A stretch of 64,000 nucleotides of DNA from Ga0077555 sp963746315. Its GTDB lineage: Bacteria > Pseudomonadota > Alphaproteobacteria > Rhizobiales > Hyphomicrobiaceae. Under the pieces are notes generated by a model. The model made no database searches, had not been told where the DNA came from, and saw only the letters and a program-made list of their open reading frames with translations. Shown one piece after another: positions 8,367 to 17,683 of the stretch. Every line of letters begins with the position of its first letter. Within the stretch, counting starts at the first letter, position 1. The DNA lies in NCBI GenBank assembly GCA_963746315.1, contig CAVVAR010000005.1:186001-250000 (forward strand), in the 5' to 3' direction. The translations under genes and the position numbers were made by a program.

Positions 8367-9257
8367 ATGCGCCATCTGTTGCGAAGGTCGCCGGGGCTCG
8401 CGGAGCGGACTTGCCCCGAATTCTGGCGTCGGCGGCTCGCGGTCATCGCAATGTCCGGTGTCGTGCTCCTGGCGGGCGCCGACCGCGCCTTCGCAGAGCC
8501 TCTTTCGGCGGAAGCCGTCGGGCAGCGCCTGGTTGCTGCCTATCCCGACTTTCTCGCCGCCGTCGAGGGCAATCAGCTCGTCTGGAAGGACGGCGCGCGG
8601 ATGGCGATCGACGACGGGCGAGGGGCGAAACCGTTCGACGCCCTGCTGGCCTCGCCCGATCTCAAGGACATGCTGCACTGGCCCTATCATGCCGGTGCGC
8701 CGGCCGATGCGCCTGCGTACCAGCATGATCCCGGACGGGCGCGCCACCAACCGCTCTTCGACAAGATGTACGGCGACTGCACGAAGGGTGGCACGGTGGA
8801 TAAGCTGGTCGAGATCGTCTGGCTGCCGAAGAAGGCGCGCCAGCGCTTGAAGGTGACGCGGGTCAACGGCGTCGCCGCGCGCCTCGAGGCGGTCAGCCGG
8901 AAGCTCGATCGGCTGCCGGCCAAATTCGACGCCTACCTGTTTCCCGCGGCTGGCACCTACAACTGCCGGGTCATCGCCGGGACGACCCGGCCGAGCGTGC
9001 ACGGCGCCGGCATCGCCATCGACATCGGCCTCAAGCATGCGCACTACTGGCGCTGGACGAAGCCCGATGCGAACGGGCGCTATCGCTATCGCAACAGCAT
9101 TCCCGCCGAAATCGTCGCGGCCTTCGAAAGCGAGGGCTTCATCTGGGGCGGGCGCTGGTATCACTACGACACCATGCATTTCGAGTACCGGCCCGAGCTG
9201 ATCGACCCGAAGCGGATCGGCAAGGGCGCGGGCTGCCAGGGAGCTGCCAAATGCTGA
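8367..9257 (+). CDS. Secreted M15-type peptidase (D-Ala-D-Ala carboxypeptidase-like)
   Basis: About 296 residues from the ATG at 8367; the open frame extends upstream to 8205 but without protein character. An Arg-rich start, a hydrophobic stretch (AVIAMSGVVLLAGA) and AFA|EP form a Sec signal peptide. The zinc triad typical of M15/VanY-like peptidases is visible as H212 and D219 in SVHGAGIAIDIG and H271 in YDTMHFEYRPE. It would act on peptidoglycan peptides in the periplasm. The next gene starts inside its last codons (7-bp overlap), suggesting coupling. Confidence 0.82.
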   Translation: MRHLLRRSPGLAERTCPEFWRRRLAVIAMSGVVLLAGADRAFAEPLSAEAVGQRLVAAYPDFLAAVEGNQLVWKDGARMAIDDGRGAKPFDALLASPDLKDMLHWPYHAGAPADAPAYQHDPGRARHQPLFDKMYGDCTKGGTVDKLVEIVWLPKKARQRLKVTRVNGVAARLEAVSRKLDRLPAKFDAYLFPAAGTYNCRVIAGTTRPSVHGAGIAIDIGLKHAHYWRWTKPDANGRYRYRNSIPAEIVAAFESEGFIWGGRWYHYDTMHFEYRPELIDPKRIGKGAGCQGAAKC

Positions 9258-10069
9258 CCGAGCTGGCCGAGGCCGACGCGACGGGCGAGATCGCCGAGAT
9301 CTTTGCCGAGATCCGCCACTTCTACGCGACGCCCTATGTCTCGTCGATCCATCGTCACCTGGCGACGCGGCCGGGTGTGATCGAATGGGCATGGGAGCTG
9401 GTTGCGCCCGCGTTCCGCAGCGGCATTGCGCAGGAGACGGGCTGGCGGATCGCCGCCGACGCGGCACTGACGCCGCTATCGCCGATCCCGGCCGACGTGC
9501 TGGCGGTATGGGGCGTCGCGCCGGCCGAGATCGGTACCATCAAGGCGATCGCCGAGAGCTTCACGCGGGTGTCGCCGCTCAATCTCGTGTTCGGCGGGAT
9601 CGTGCGCGATGTCGTGACGGGAGCGCCGCTCGGCGGTTCATCCTCGACCGCCGGCCGGGACTGGAAGCCGCCGGTCTCGCTCGCGCCACCGCCCGCCATG
9701 GTCGATGCGGCGCGTCTCGCGGACGCAGAGCGGCGTGTTCTGGAGCGCTTCCGGTCTGGCACCGGCAATACCGCCTTTGTTCCAGGGCTCTACCGCATGC
9801 TGGCACGCTGGCCGGGGCTGCTTGCGCACCTCGCCGTCGAGCTCGGTCCTCGTTTCGAGAGCGCGGAGAAGGCGGCAACCGCCGAGGGGCTGATTGCTGC
9901 CATCGATACTACCGTTGCCGACATCCGGGCCGGTCTGCCGAGCCCGAAGCGTCCGCGACCATCGCAGTCGGAGGCCGCGCATCTGGTCCGCATGATCGAC
10001 GGCTACCGCGTTACCAGCCCGGAGATGATCCTGTTCGGCCGGCTCATCCGGGAGGCGGTCTCGGGTTGA
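9251..10069 (+). CDS. DehI-like protein (halocarboxylic acid dehalogenase DehI family)
   Basis: 272 residues, all-helical in character. The N-terminal pattern GEIAEIFAEIR, PYVSSIHRHLATRPG and EWAWELVAP resembles the PF10778 DehI family, and a second similar stretch (FVPGLYRMLARWPGLLAHLA) fits the internal repeat of that fold. True DehI enzymes hydrolyse 2-haloacids, but many members are uncharacterised and I cannot confirm the catalytic residues here. It overlaps the peptidase gene by 7 bp and is convergent with the next gene, with four bases between them. Confidence 0.65.
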   Translation: MLTELAEADATGEIAEIFAEIRHFYATPYVSSIHRHLATRPGVIEWAWELVAPAFRSGIAQETGWRIAADAALTPLSPIPADVLAVWGVAPAEIGTIKAIAESFTRVSPLNLVFGGIVRDVVTGAPLGGSSSTAGRDWKPPVSLAPPPAMVDAARLADAERRVLERFRSGTGNTAFVPGLYRMLARWPGLLAHLAVELGPRFESAEKAATAEGLIAAIDTTVADIRAGLPSPKRPRPSQSEAAHLVRMIDGYRVTSPEMILFGRLIREAVSG

Positions 10070-10073
10070 GCGG

Positions 10074-11154
10074 CTATGTGTTCGAGCCGTGAATGGCATC
10101 GATCACGGCAGCCGTCACGTCGGCGGTACGCGCCTTGCCACCGAGGTCGGGCGTGTGGAAGCGCGGATCGGCCGTCACGCGCTCGATCGCCCCCATCAGG
10201 CGATCGGCGGCCGGCTTCTCGCCGAGGTGCTCGAGCAGCATCACGGCCGACCAGAAGGTGCCGATCGGGATTGGCGATGCCCTTGCCCATGATGTCGAAG
10301 GCCGAGCCGTGGATCGGCTCGAACATCGACGGGAAAGCGCGCTCCGGGATTGAGGTTGGCGGTCGGCGCGATGCCGAGCGAGCCGGCAAGCGCGGCGGCG
10401 AGATCGGACAGGATGTCGGCGTGCAGGTTGGTCGCGACGATGGTGTCGATGCGACTGCGGCTTCATCACCATGCGCATGGTCATCGCGTCGACCAGCATC
10501 TTGTCCCAGGTCACGTCGGGGAACTCGCGCGCGATCTCGGCGGCGATCTCGTCCCACATCACCATGGCGTGGCGCTGCGCGTTCGACTTGGTGACGACGG
10601 TCAGCAGCTTGCGCGGCCGCGACTGCGCCAGCTTGAAGGCGAAGCGCATGATGCGCTCGACGCCGGCGCGCGTGAACATCGAGACGTCGGTCGCGACCTC
10701 GAGCGGCGAGCCCTGGTGCACGCGGCCGCCGACGCCGGCAGTACTCGCCCTCGGAGTTCTCGCGCACGATCACCCAGTCGAGTTCCTTGTCGTCGACGTG
10801 GCGCAGCGGCGAGGTGATGCCGGGCAGCACGCGGGTCGGGCGCACGTTGGCGTACTGGTCGAAGGGCTGGCAGATGGCGAGGCGCAGGCCCCAGAGCGTG
10901 ATGTGGTCGGGGATGTCGGGGTGGCCGGCCGAGCCGAACAGGATCGCGTCGTGGTTCTTGATCTGGTCGCGGCCGTTCTCCGGCATCATGCGGCCGTGCG
11001 TCTTGTAGTATTCGCCGCCCCAGTCGAACTGGTCGACCTTGAACGCGAAGCTGCCGTCGCGACTGGCGAGCGCCTGCAGCACCTCGACGCCCGCGGAGAT
11101 GACCTCGGTTCCGATGCCGTCACCGGGGATGGCGGCGATCTTGTAGGTCTTCAT
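10074..11154 (-). CDS. Tartrate dehydrogenase/decarboxylase-family enzyme, broken by four frameshifts
   Basis: NAD-dependent beta-decarboxylating dehydrogenase of the isopropylmalate/tartrate/D-malate family. The start gives KIAAIPGDGIGTEV, then FDWGGEYY, LWGLRLAICQPFDQYANVRP and VIVRENSEGEY. Frame then breaks near 10740, 10451, 10344 and 10267, and each break is repaired by deleting one base. The repaired protein continues with a GG.VHQGSPLE segment, SMFTRAGVERIMRFAF, VDAMTMRMVMKPQS, NLHADILSDLAAALAGSLG, FEPIHGSAFDIMGKG and a C-terminus ending DAIHGSNT. Repaired length is about 358 residues, as expected for TtuC-like enzymes. All substrate and metal motifs are intact once repaired. Confidence 0.87.
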
Positions 11155-11265
11155 TCGGTGTCTCCGTCTGCGGGGATGGGCTGGCGCGGCTCCTCGAGCC
11201 TTCGGGACGACCCTATCGCAGCAGGCGCATCTGAATGCAATTCGAGTGTTGGATGGGACGTTGGC

Positions 11266-11508
11266 TCAGCGTCGCAACGCTTGCGGCAGCCAGGGGACGA
11301 CCTTCGCAGCGGCTGCACGGGCTTCCGCCTCGGAGGCATAGATCTCGCCGCCGTAGCTGCCGATCATGTACCAGCCGCGGCCGTCCTCGCCATCGCGGCG
11401 GTATTCCTCGAAGCCGTACGTCTCGTCGGGTCTCCGGAAGAGGTCGACGCAGCGACCGCCGCCCTCGGCCTCGATGGAAGCGAGCACGAGGTTGCGAGGC
11501 CTACCCAA
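11266..11508 (-). CDS. Small conserved hypothetical protein
   Basis: 80 residues, soluble and acidic, containing CVDLFRRPDETYGFEEYRRD and ending in an Ala-rich helix with PWLPQALRR. I believe similar small proteins recur in Hyphomicrobiales genomes, but no function is known to me. It starts 10 bp downstream of the last transporter ATPase gene, so it may be the tail gene of that operon. Confidence 0.65.
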   Translation of the reverse strand: MGRPRNLVLASIEAEGGGRCVDLFRRPDETYGFEEYRRDGEDGRGWYMIGSYGGEIYASEAEARAAAAKVVPWLPQALRR

Positions 11509-11518
11509 AGATATGACC

Positions 11519-12496
11519 TCACGCCTTGCGGAAGTGGCAGGAGACCCAGTGGCCGTTGGCGCCCTGCTCCAGCTTCGGCACCTCCGTGGAGCAGCGGGGA
11601 AGCTGGCGGATCGGGCAGCGGGTGTGGAAGTGGCAACCCGTCGGCGGCTTGATCGGGTTGGGGACGTCGCCTTCGAGCTTGATGCGGGTGCGCTTGATCT
11701 CGGGATCGGGAATCGGCACCGCCGAAAGCAGCGCTTCGGTATAGGGGTGCAGCGGCCGGGCGTAGAGCTCGTCGGCCGGCGCGATCTCGACGATGCGGCC
11801 GAGGTACATGACGGCGACGCGCGTCGAGATGTGCTCCACGACCGAGAGATCGTGCGCGATGAAAATGTAGGTGAGGTCGAACTTCGCCTGCAGGTCCTCG
11901 AGCAGATTGATGACCTGGGCCTGGATCGAGACGTCGAGTGCCGAGACTGGCTCGTCGCAGATGATCAACTTGGGCTCGACGGCGAGCGCACGGGCGATGC
12001 CGATGCGCTGGCGCTGGCCGCCGGAGAACTCGTGCGGGAAGCGGCGCATGTGATCGGCGCGCAGGCCGACCGTCTCCAGGAGGTGGACGACGCGCGCCTC
12101 GTGATCCTGACGGCTCTTGGCGAGATTGTGGATGATCAGGGCCTCACCGATGATGGCGCCGACCGTCATGCGCGGGTTGAGCGAGGCGAACGGGTCCTGG
12201 AAAATGATCTGCATGTCGCGACGCAGCGCGCGCAACTCCTCGGCGCCCGCCTGAGTGACGTCGCGGCCTTCGAACGTGACCGTTCCGGACGTCGGCGTGA
12301 TCAGCTGAAGGATGCAGCGCCCGGTCGTCGACTTGCCGCAGCCCGACTCGCCGACGAGGCCGAGCGTCTCGCCCTTGTTGACCTCGAACGTGACACCGTC
12401 GACGGCGTGCACACGGCCGACCTCGCGCTGCAAGAGGCCACCCCTGATCGGGAAGTGTTTCTTCAGGTCGGTGACCTTGAGCAGCGGCTCGTTCAT
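11519..12496 (-). CDS. Oligopeptide/dipeptide ABC transporter ATP-binding protein (DppF/OppF type)
   Basis: 325 residues from the ATG at 12496, which follows a GAGGAG site; longer in-frame starts upstream fall inside the preceding gene. Walker A is GLVGESGCGKST, the signature FSGGQRQRIGIARAL, and Walker B LIICDEPVSALD. The C-terminal oligopeptide-transporter extension carries the Cys pattern CHFHTRCPIRQLPRC. It energises import through the two permeases encoded upstream. Confidence 0.95.
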   Translation of the reverse strand: MNEPLLKVTDLKKHFPIRGGLLQREVGRVHAVDGVTFEVNKGETLGLVGESGCGKSTTGRCILQLITPTSGTVTFEGRDVTQAGAEELRALRRDMQIIFQDPFASLNPRMTVGAIIGEALIIHNLAKSRQDHEARVVHLLETVGLRADHMRRFPHEFSGGQRQRIGIARALAVEPKLIICDEPVSALDVSIQAQVINLLEDLQAKFDLTYIFIAHDLSVVEHISTRVAVMYLGRIVEIAPADELYARPLHPYTEALLSAVPIPDPEIKRTRIKLEGDVPNPIKPPTGCHFHTRCPIRQLPRCSTEVPKLEQGANGHWVSCHFRKA

Positions 12497-12519
12497 GGGG
12501 TTGGGCTTCTCCTCGGACC

Positions 12520-13494
<975 letters not shown>

Positions 13495-13519
13495 GAGGCT
13501 CTTTCGTGGTCGGTGCGCA

Positions 13520-14461
13520 TCAGAGGACCCGTCGCGGGTCGAGCGCATCGCGCAGACCGTCGCCGATGAAGTTGATGGTGAGGACGGCGAGGAAGATCGC
13601 GGCGCCGGGGAAGAGTGCCCAGTGTGGCGCGATATCGAGGTGGTCCTTGGCGTCGAACAGGAGGCGGCCCCAGGTGGGAATGTCGGGCGGGAAGCCGAGC
13701 CCCAGGAACGACAGGGTCGATTCCGCGATGATCGCGGCCGCGACGTCGATGGTGCCGGCGACGATCACGGGACCGAGCGCGTTCGGCAGGATGTGGCGCA
13801 CGACCTGGCGGAAGGGAGAGGCGCCGAGGGCACGGGCCGCCTCGACGAACTCCTTCTCGCGGAGGGAGAGGAACTGGGCGCGCACGAGACGCGCAACCGG
13901 CATCCAGCGCAGGCCACCGATCACGATGACCACGAGAATGAAGACACCGCCCTCGGCTCCGAATATCGCCGTCAGCCGATCGCGGAACAGATAGATGATC
14001 AGCAGCAGCAACGGCAGAGCCGGCAGCGAGAGGAAGAGATCGGTCAGCCACATCAGGAAGGCGTCGACCCAGCCGCGCGACATGCCCGCGATGGCGCCGA
14101 TCACGACGCCGACGAACACCGCGACAGCCATCGCAGCGAGGCCGACAGCGAGGGAGATGCGGCCGCCATAGAGCATGCGTGCCAGCAAGTCCTGGCCGAG
14201 GTCGTCGGTGCCGAAGGGATGGGCCAGGGAGGGACCCTGCAGCGTGGCGCCGAAGTCGATGTCGTCGATCGGCACCGGCCAGATGATCGGGCCGAACAAG
14301 ATGGCGAGGATCATGATCGCCAGCACGACGGCACTGGCGACGGCGAGACGATGGCGCCGAAAGCGCCGCCATGCCTCCAGGCGGGGCGAGTAGGCTCGCT
14401 CCACCGAAGGCACGGGTGTGCCCGGCTCAGCGGTAGGAGATGCGTGGGTCGAGCCAGCCAT
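13520..14461 (-). CDS. ABC transporter permease (DppC/OppC type)
   Basis: 313 residues. A cytosolic N-terminus containing RRFRRHRLAVASAVVL leads into about six membrane segments. The coupling-helix signature EAARALGASPFRQVVRHILPNAL matches binding-protein-dependent permeases of the C type. It overlaps the upstream permease gene by 35 bp, which indicates tight translational coupling of the two membrane subunits. Confidence 0.94.
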   Translation of the reverse strand: MAGSTHASPTAEPGTPVPSVERAYSPRLEAWRRFRRHRLAVASAVVLAIMILAILFGPIIWPVPIDDIDFGATLQGPSLAHPFGTDDLGQDLLARMLYGGRISLAVGLAAMAVAVFVGVVIGAIAGMSRGWVDAFLMWLTDLFLSLPALPLLLLIIYLFRDRLTAIFGAEGGVFILVVIVIGGLRWMPVARLVRAQFLSLREKEFVEAARALGASPFRQVVRHILPNALGPVIVAGTIDVAAAIIAESTLSFLGLGFPPDIPTWGRLLFDAKDHLDIAPHWALFPGAAIFLAVLTINFIGDGLRDALDPRRVL

Positions 14462-15386
14462 ACAAGATGTCCGCGATCAGGTTGAAGAGGACGACGAGGC
14501 ACGCGAACACGAAGGTGACGGCCATGATCACCGGCGTGTCGTTGGCGAGCATGGAGGAGATCAGCAGCGACCCGATGCCGGGGACGCGAAAGATCTGCTC
14601 GGTGACGATGGCGCCGCCGAAGACGACCGGCATCTGCAACGCGATCAGGGTCACGACCGGAATCAAGGCGTTGCGCACGACGTGCTTCACGATGACGACG
14701 CGCTCGTCGAGCCCCTTGGAGCGGGCCGTCGTCACGTAGTCGAGGCGGATCACGTCGAGCACGGCCGAGCGGACGTAGCGCACCAGGGATGCGCCCTGGA
14801 AGAGGCCGAGCACCGTGACCGGCATGATCGATTGCTTGAAGTGCTCCCAATAGAATTGCCAGCCCGTGGCCGCGATGTCGGCTCGGTACACGAACGGCAG
14901 CCAGTCGAGCCAGATCGAGAACACCAAAATGAGCAGCAGGCCCGTGAAGAATGTCGGCAAGGAGAAACCGACGAAGGCCAGCGTGTTGGCGATCTGGTCG
15001 AAGATGGAGTAGGGCCGCGTCGCCGCATAGATGCCGACCGGCAATGCGACCAGCAAGGCCAGGACTTGCGAGGAGCCGATCACGATGAGGGTGGTCGGCA
15101 ATCGCTGCAGGATCAACGTGTCGACATCCACCCGGCTGACGAACGAGTAGCCCCAGTCGCCCTGGAGCATCGCCGTCAGCCAGCGGAAGTAACGAAGATA
15201 GACCGGATCGTCGAGGCCGAACTTCTGCCGCAACGCCTCCTGGACCTCGGGAGGCACGTTCGGATTGGTCGCCAGCTCCTGAAACGGATCTCCCGGCGCC
15301 AGCGCCAGCACCGTGTAGAGCACGGCGCTGATGCCGAGGAGGCTCGGGATGGCGATGAGGAGGCGTCGCAGCAGATAGTCAGCCAT
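14427..15386 (-). CDS. ABC transporter permease (DppB/OppB type)
   Basis: 319 residues starting MADYLLRRLLIAIPSLLGIS, the usual B-type opening with an N-terminal membrane segment. The coupling motif is present as DYVTTARSKGLDERVVIVKHVVRNA, followed by the final membrane helices. It heads the permease pair, 47 bp after the binding-protein gene. Confidence 0.94.
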   Translation of the reverse strand: MADYLLRRLLIAIPSLLGISAVLYTVLALAPGDPFQELATNPNVPPEVQEALRQKFGLDDPVYLRYFRWLTAMLQGDWGYSFVSRVDVDTLILQRLPTTLIVIGSSQVLALLVALPVGIYAATRPYSIFDQIANTLAFVGFSLPTFFTGLLLILVFSIWLDWLPFVYRADIAATGWQFYWEHFKQSIMPVTVLGLFQGASLVRYVRSAVLDVIRLDYVTTARSKGLDERVVIVKHVVRNALIPVVTLIALQMPVVFGGAIVTEQIFRVPGIGSLLISSMLANDTPVIMAVTFVFACLVVLFNLIADILYGWLDPRISYR

Positions 15387-15433
15387 GCCGCATCCCCTTC
15401 ATGCCGCGCGTGGACGGCAGCGGACGATGTTGA

Positions 15434-17224
15434 TCATCCTTTGCGATGCCACTCGCTCAAATAGCCGAGTTCGAGATCCCAGCCGCTGATCTGGTTGGCA
15501 ATCGAGTTCGACGTTGCGCTGACCGTGGAGCGCGAGACGACCGGTATCGTCGCCTGGTTGTTGACGATGAGATCGTTGCACTTGATGAGCAGCGCGGCCC
15601 GCTTCACCGGATCGAGCTCGGTCTGAGCCGCCTTGTAGGTCGTGTCGTACTCCTCGTTTTTCCAACGGGAGATATTGCGGCCCTGCCACTTGTTGGCCTT
15701 GGTGGCTGCCTCCCACGACAGGAACTGCTGCAGGAAGACCTCGGGGTCCGGCTGCGGCATGGTCGTCGTGTACATCTCGATGTCGGTATAGAACTTGGTA
15801 AAGGTATCGGGATTGGCGACATCGGACGAGAAGAACACCGACGCCGTAATCGACTTCAGCTCTACCTCGATGCCGGCCTTCTGGCAGGCCTGCTTGACGA
15901 TCGCCTGGTTCTTCTGGCGCGGAGCATTGATCGACGTCTGGTAGACGAGCTTCAGCCGCTTGCCGTCTTTCGTGCGGATTCCGTCAGAGCCCTTCTTCCA
16001 ACCCGCGTCCTCGAGAATCTTTGCGGCCTTCTCGATATTGAACTCGAACTTGGTGTTGGGTGAGCGGAACTTGGACGGATTGTTGACGAAGTTGGCTGTC
16101 GCTGTCGCGGTGCGGCCGTAGATGTGCTTCTCGACTGATGTCTTGTCGATCAGCAGCGCGAGAGCCTCCCGGACGGGCTTTTCGGTCAGGAAGGGGTGCT
16201 TGGTCTTAAGGCTCGAACGCTCGCCGTCGACCTCGGTCCAGGGATCGGTGTTGTTGAGCAGGATCATCTCGACGTTACCACTCGAGGTGATCACGATGCG
16301 CCCCTTGCCGCCGGTCTCGAGGTTCTTGAGGACAGAGTCCTCCACCTGCATGTTCCAAGCGTGATCGAACTCGCCCGTCTGCAACACCGCGCGGGCGGCA
16401 GAGACCGCGTCGCCGCCACCCTTCATCTCGATGGTGTCGAAATACGGCCGGTTGGGCAGGTGGTACTTGTCATTGCGCGCGCCTCGCACGATGTCGCCGG
16501 GCTTGAAATCGACGAACGTATAGGGACCAGTGCCGACAGGCTTCAAGTTGGTCGGCGCCTCGCGCGACTTGTCGCCCGAGAAGGCCTCATAGAGGTGCTT
16601 CGGGATGATCATGCCGCGGCTGCCGACGAATGCGTCGGCCCAGAACGGGGTCGGCTTGGCGAAGATCACTTTGATGGTGTGGCTGTCGACCTTCTCGACC
16701 TTGACGTCCTTGTAGCTGCCCGAGGTCGTCGCGGCCGTGCCGGGATCGCGAGCGAACTCCCAGTTGAAGACGCAGTCGTCGGCGGTGAAGGGCTTACCGT
16801 CGTGCCACGTGACGTCCTTCTTGAGCTTCCAGGTGACGGACTTGCCATCCGCCGCGAGGCCGCCGTTCTCCCGGCTCGGGATCTCGGCCGCGAGGACAGC
16901 GAACAGGTTGCCATCGGGGTCCCAGCCTGCGAGAGGCTCGTAGAAGATGCGGGCCGCGTTCTGGTCCTTGGTGCCGACGGCGAAGTGCGGATTGAGCAAA
17001 GTCGGAGCCTGCCAGAACAGCAACTTCAGCGGGCCGCCACCGCCGGCCTTCGTCGGCGCGTACTTGAACGGCGATTGCGCCATGGCCACGTCGCCGATGG
17101 CCAGCAGCTGGTTCGCGAACGGCGCGGCCAAGCCGACGGCCGCCATGCGCTGAATGAAGCGACGGCGCGACAGCCGCCCTTCCTTCACGTCTCCGATCAG
17201 CTTCGTGAGCTTACGGTCATCCAT
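15434..17224 (-). CDS. Peptide-type ABC transporter substrate-binding protein (family 5), Tat-exported
   Basis: 596 residues. The N-terminus carries a twin-arginine signal (SRRRFIQRMAAVGLAAP, residues 19-35) with likely cleavage after AMA near residue 49. The SBP_bac_5 domain follows, with KDVTWHDGKPFTADDCVFNWE, VGTGPYTFVDFKPGD and PVREALALLIDKTSV. It is the first gene of a complete SBP-B-C-D-F operon. Ligands of this family range from peptides to opines and nickel chelates, so the substrate is open. Confidence 0.94.
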   Translation of the reverse strand: MDDRKLTKLIGDVKEGRLSRRRFIQRMAAVGLAAPFANQLLAIGDVAMAQSPFKYAPTKAGGGGPLKLLFWQAPTLLNPHFAVGTKDQNAARIFYEPLAGWDPDGNLFAVLAAEIPSRENGGLAADGKSVTWKLKKDVTWHDGKPFTADDCVFNWEFARDPGTAATTSGSYKDVKVEKVDSHTIKVIFAKPTPFWADAFVGSRGMIIPKHLYEAFSGDKSREAPTNLKPVGTGPYTFVDFKPGDIVRGARNDKYHLPNRPYFDTIEMKGGGDAVSAARAVLQTGEFDHAWNMQVEDSVLKNLETGGKGRIVITSSGNVEMILLNNTDPWTEVDGERSSLKTKHPFLTEKPVREALALLIDKTSVEKHIYGRTATATANFVNNPSKFRSPNTKFEFNIEKAAKILEDAGWKKGSDGIRTKDGKRLKLVYQTSINAPRQKNQAIVKQACQKAGIEVELKSITASVFFSSDVANPDTFTKFYTDIEMYTTTMPQPDPEVFLQQFLSWEAATKANKWQGRNISRWKNEEYDTTYKAAQTELDPVKRAALLIKCNDLIVNNQATIPVVSRSTVSATSNSIANQISGWDLELGYLSEWHRKG

Positions 17225-17683
17225 CGAGAACCTCCCAGGCCCGTTTCGGGCGCGTTGTTACATGTTATTCGGCCTGACGATGGGCCGAATCCGTAAAACT
17301 ACGGCTTCCGCTGCGTACTCCGCGCGGCGCCGCGATCTTTCGGTCGGATCGGATCAAATCAGGGGAAAGGGTGCGGGTCAACGCACTCCACCGATCAAAA
17401 CGCTGCCGACGCGCACATTTATCGTGCGGTGAAGTCCTCGCAGAGGCAGCGCGGCGTCGCACCGAGATCTGCACCGCTCGCACCTAGTTGCCCTCTCATG
17501 GTCTGTGCAACTTCGAGTGGACCGCGTGTGGCCTCTCGGCCGCATCGACGCAAAGACCCACACACAGGCGGGAGTTATCGCCAATTGGAGAGGATCACAA
17601 ATGGACAGAAAAACCCAAATCACGGCTCTGTCGGCTCACGACCTCACAAACTTTCCTATTCACTGAACGATGGGGATGAGCAG
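17225..17683. other. Divergent intergenic region between the ABC operon and the outer-membrane protein
   Basis: 459 bases containing the promoters for both directions. An inverted repeat lies just upstream of the binding-protein gene (17267-17290). The start codon of the outer-membrane protein is preceded by GGGGATGAG. I see no gene, tRNA or riboswitch that I can support; the open frame extending upstream of 17684 is basic and low in protein character. Confidence 0.6.
17267..17290 (-). promoter_or_regulatory. Inverted repeat upstream of the ABC transporter operon
   Basis: A perfect 8-base inverted repeat, ATTCGGCC...GGCCGAAT with an 8-base loop, starts 43 bases upstream of the binding-protein ATG. 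It could be an operator for a dimeric regulator or a 5'-UTR hairpin. No regulator gene is adjacent, so this is only a candidate. Confidence 0.3.

Noticed and set aside
8088..9467. 459-codon minus-strand open frame
   Set aside because: Arg/Pro-rich shadow of the M15 peptidase gene, which has a signal peptide and the zinc triad.
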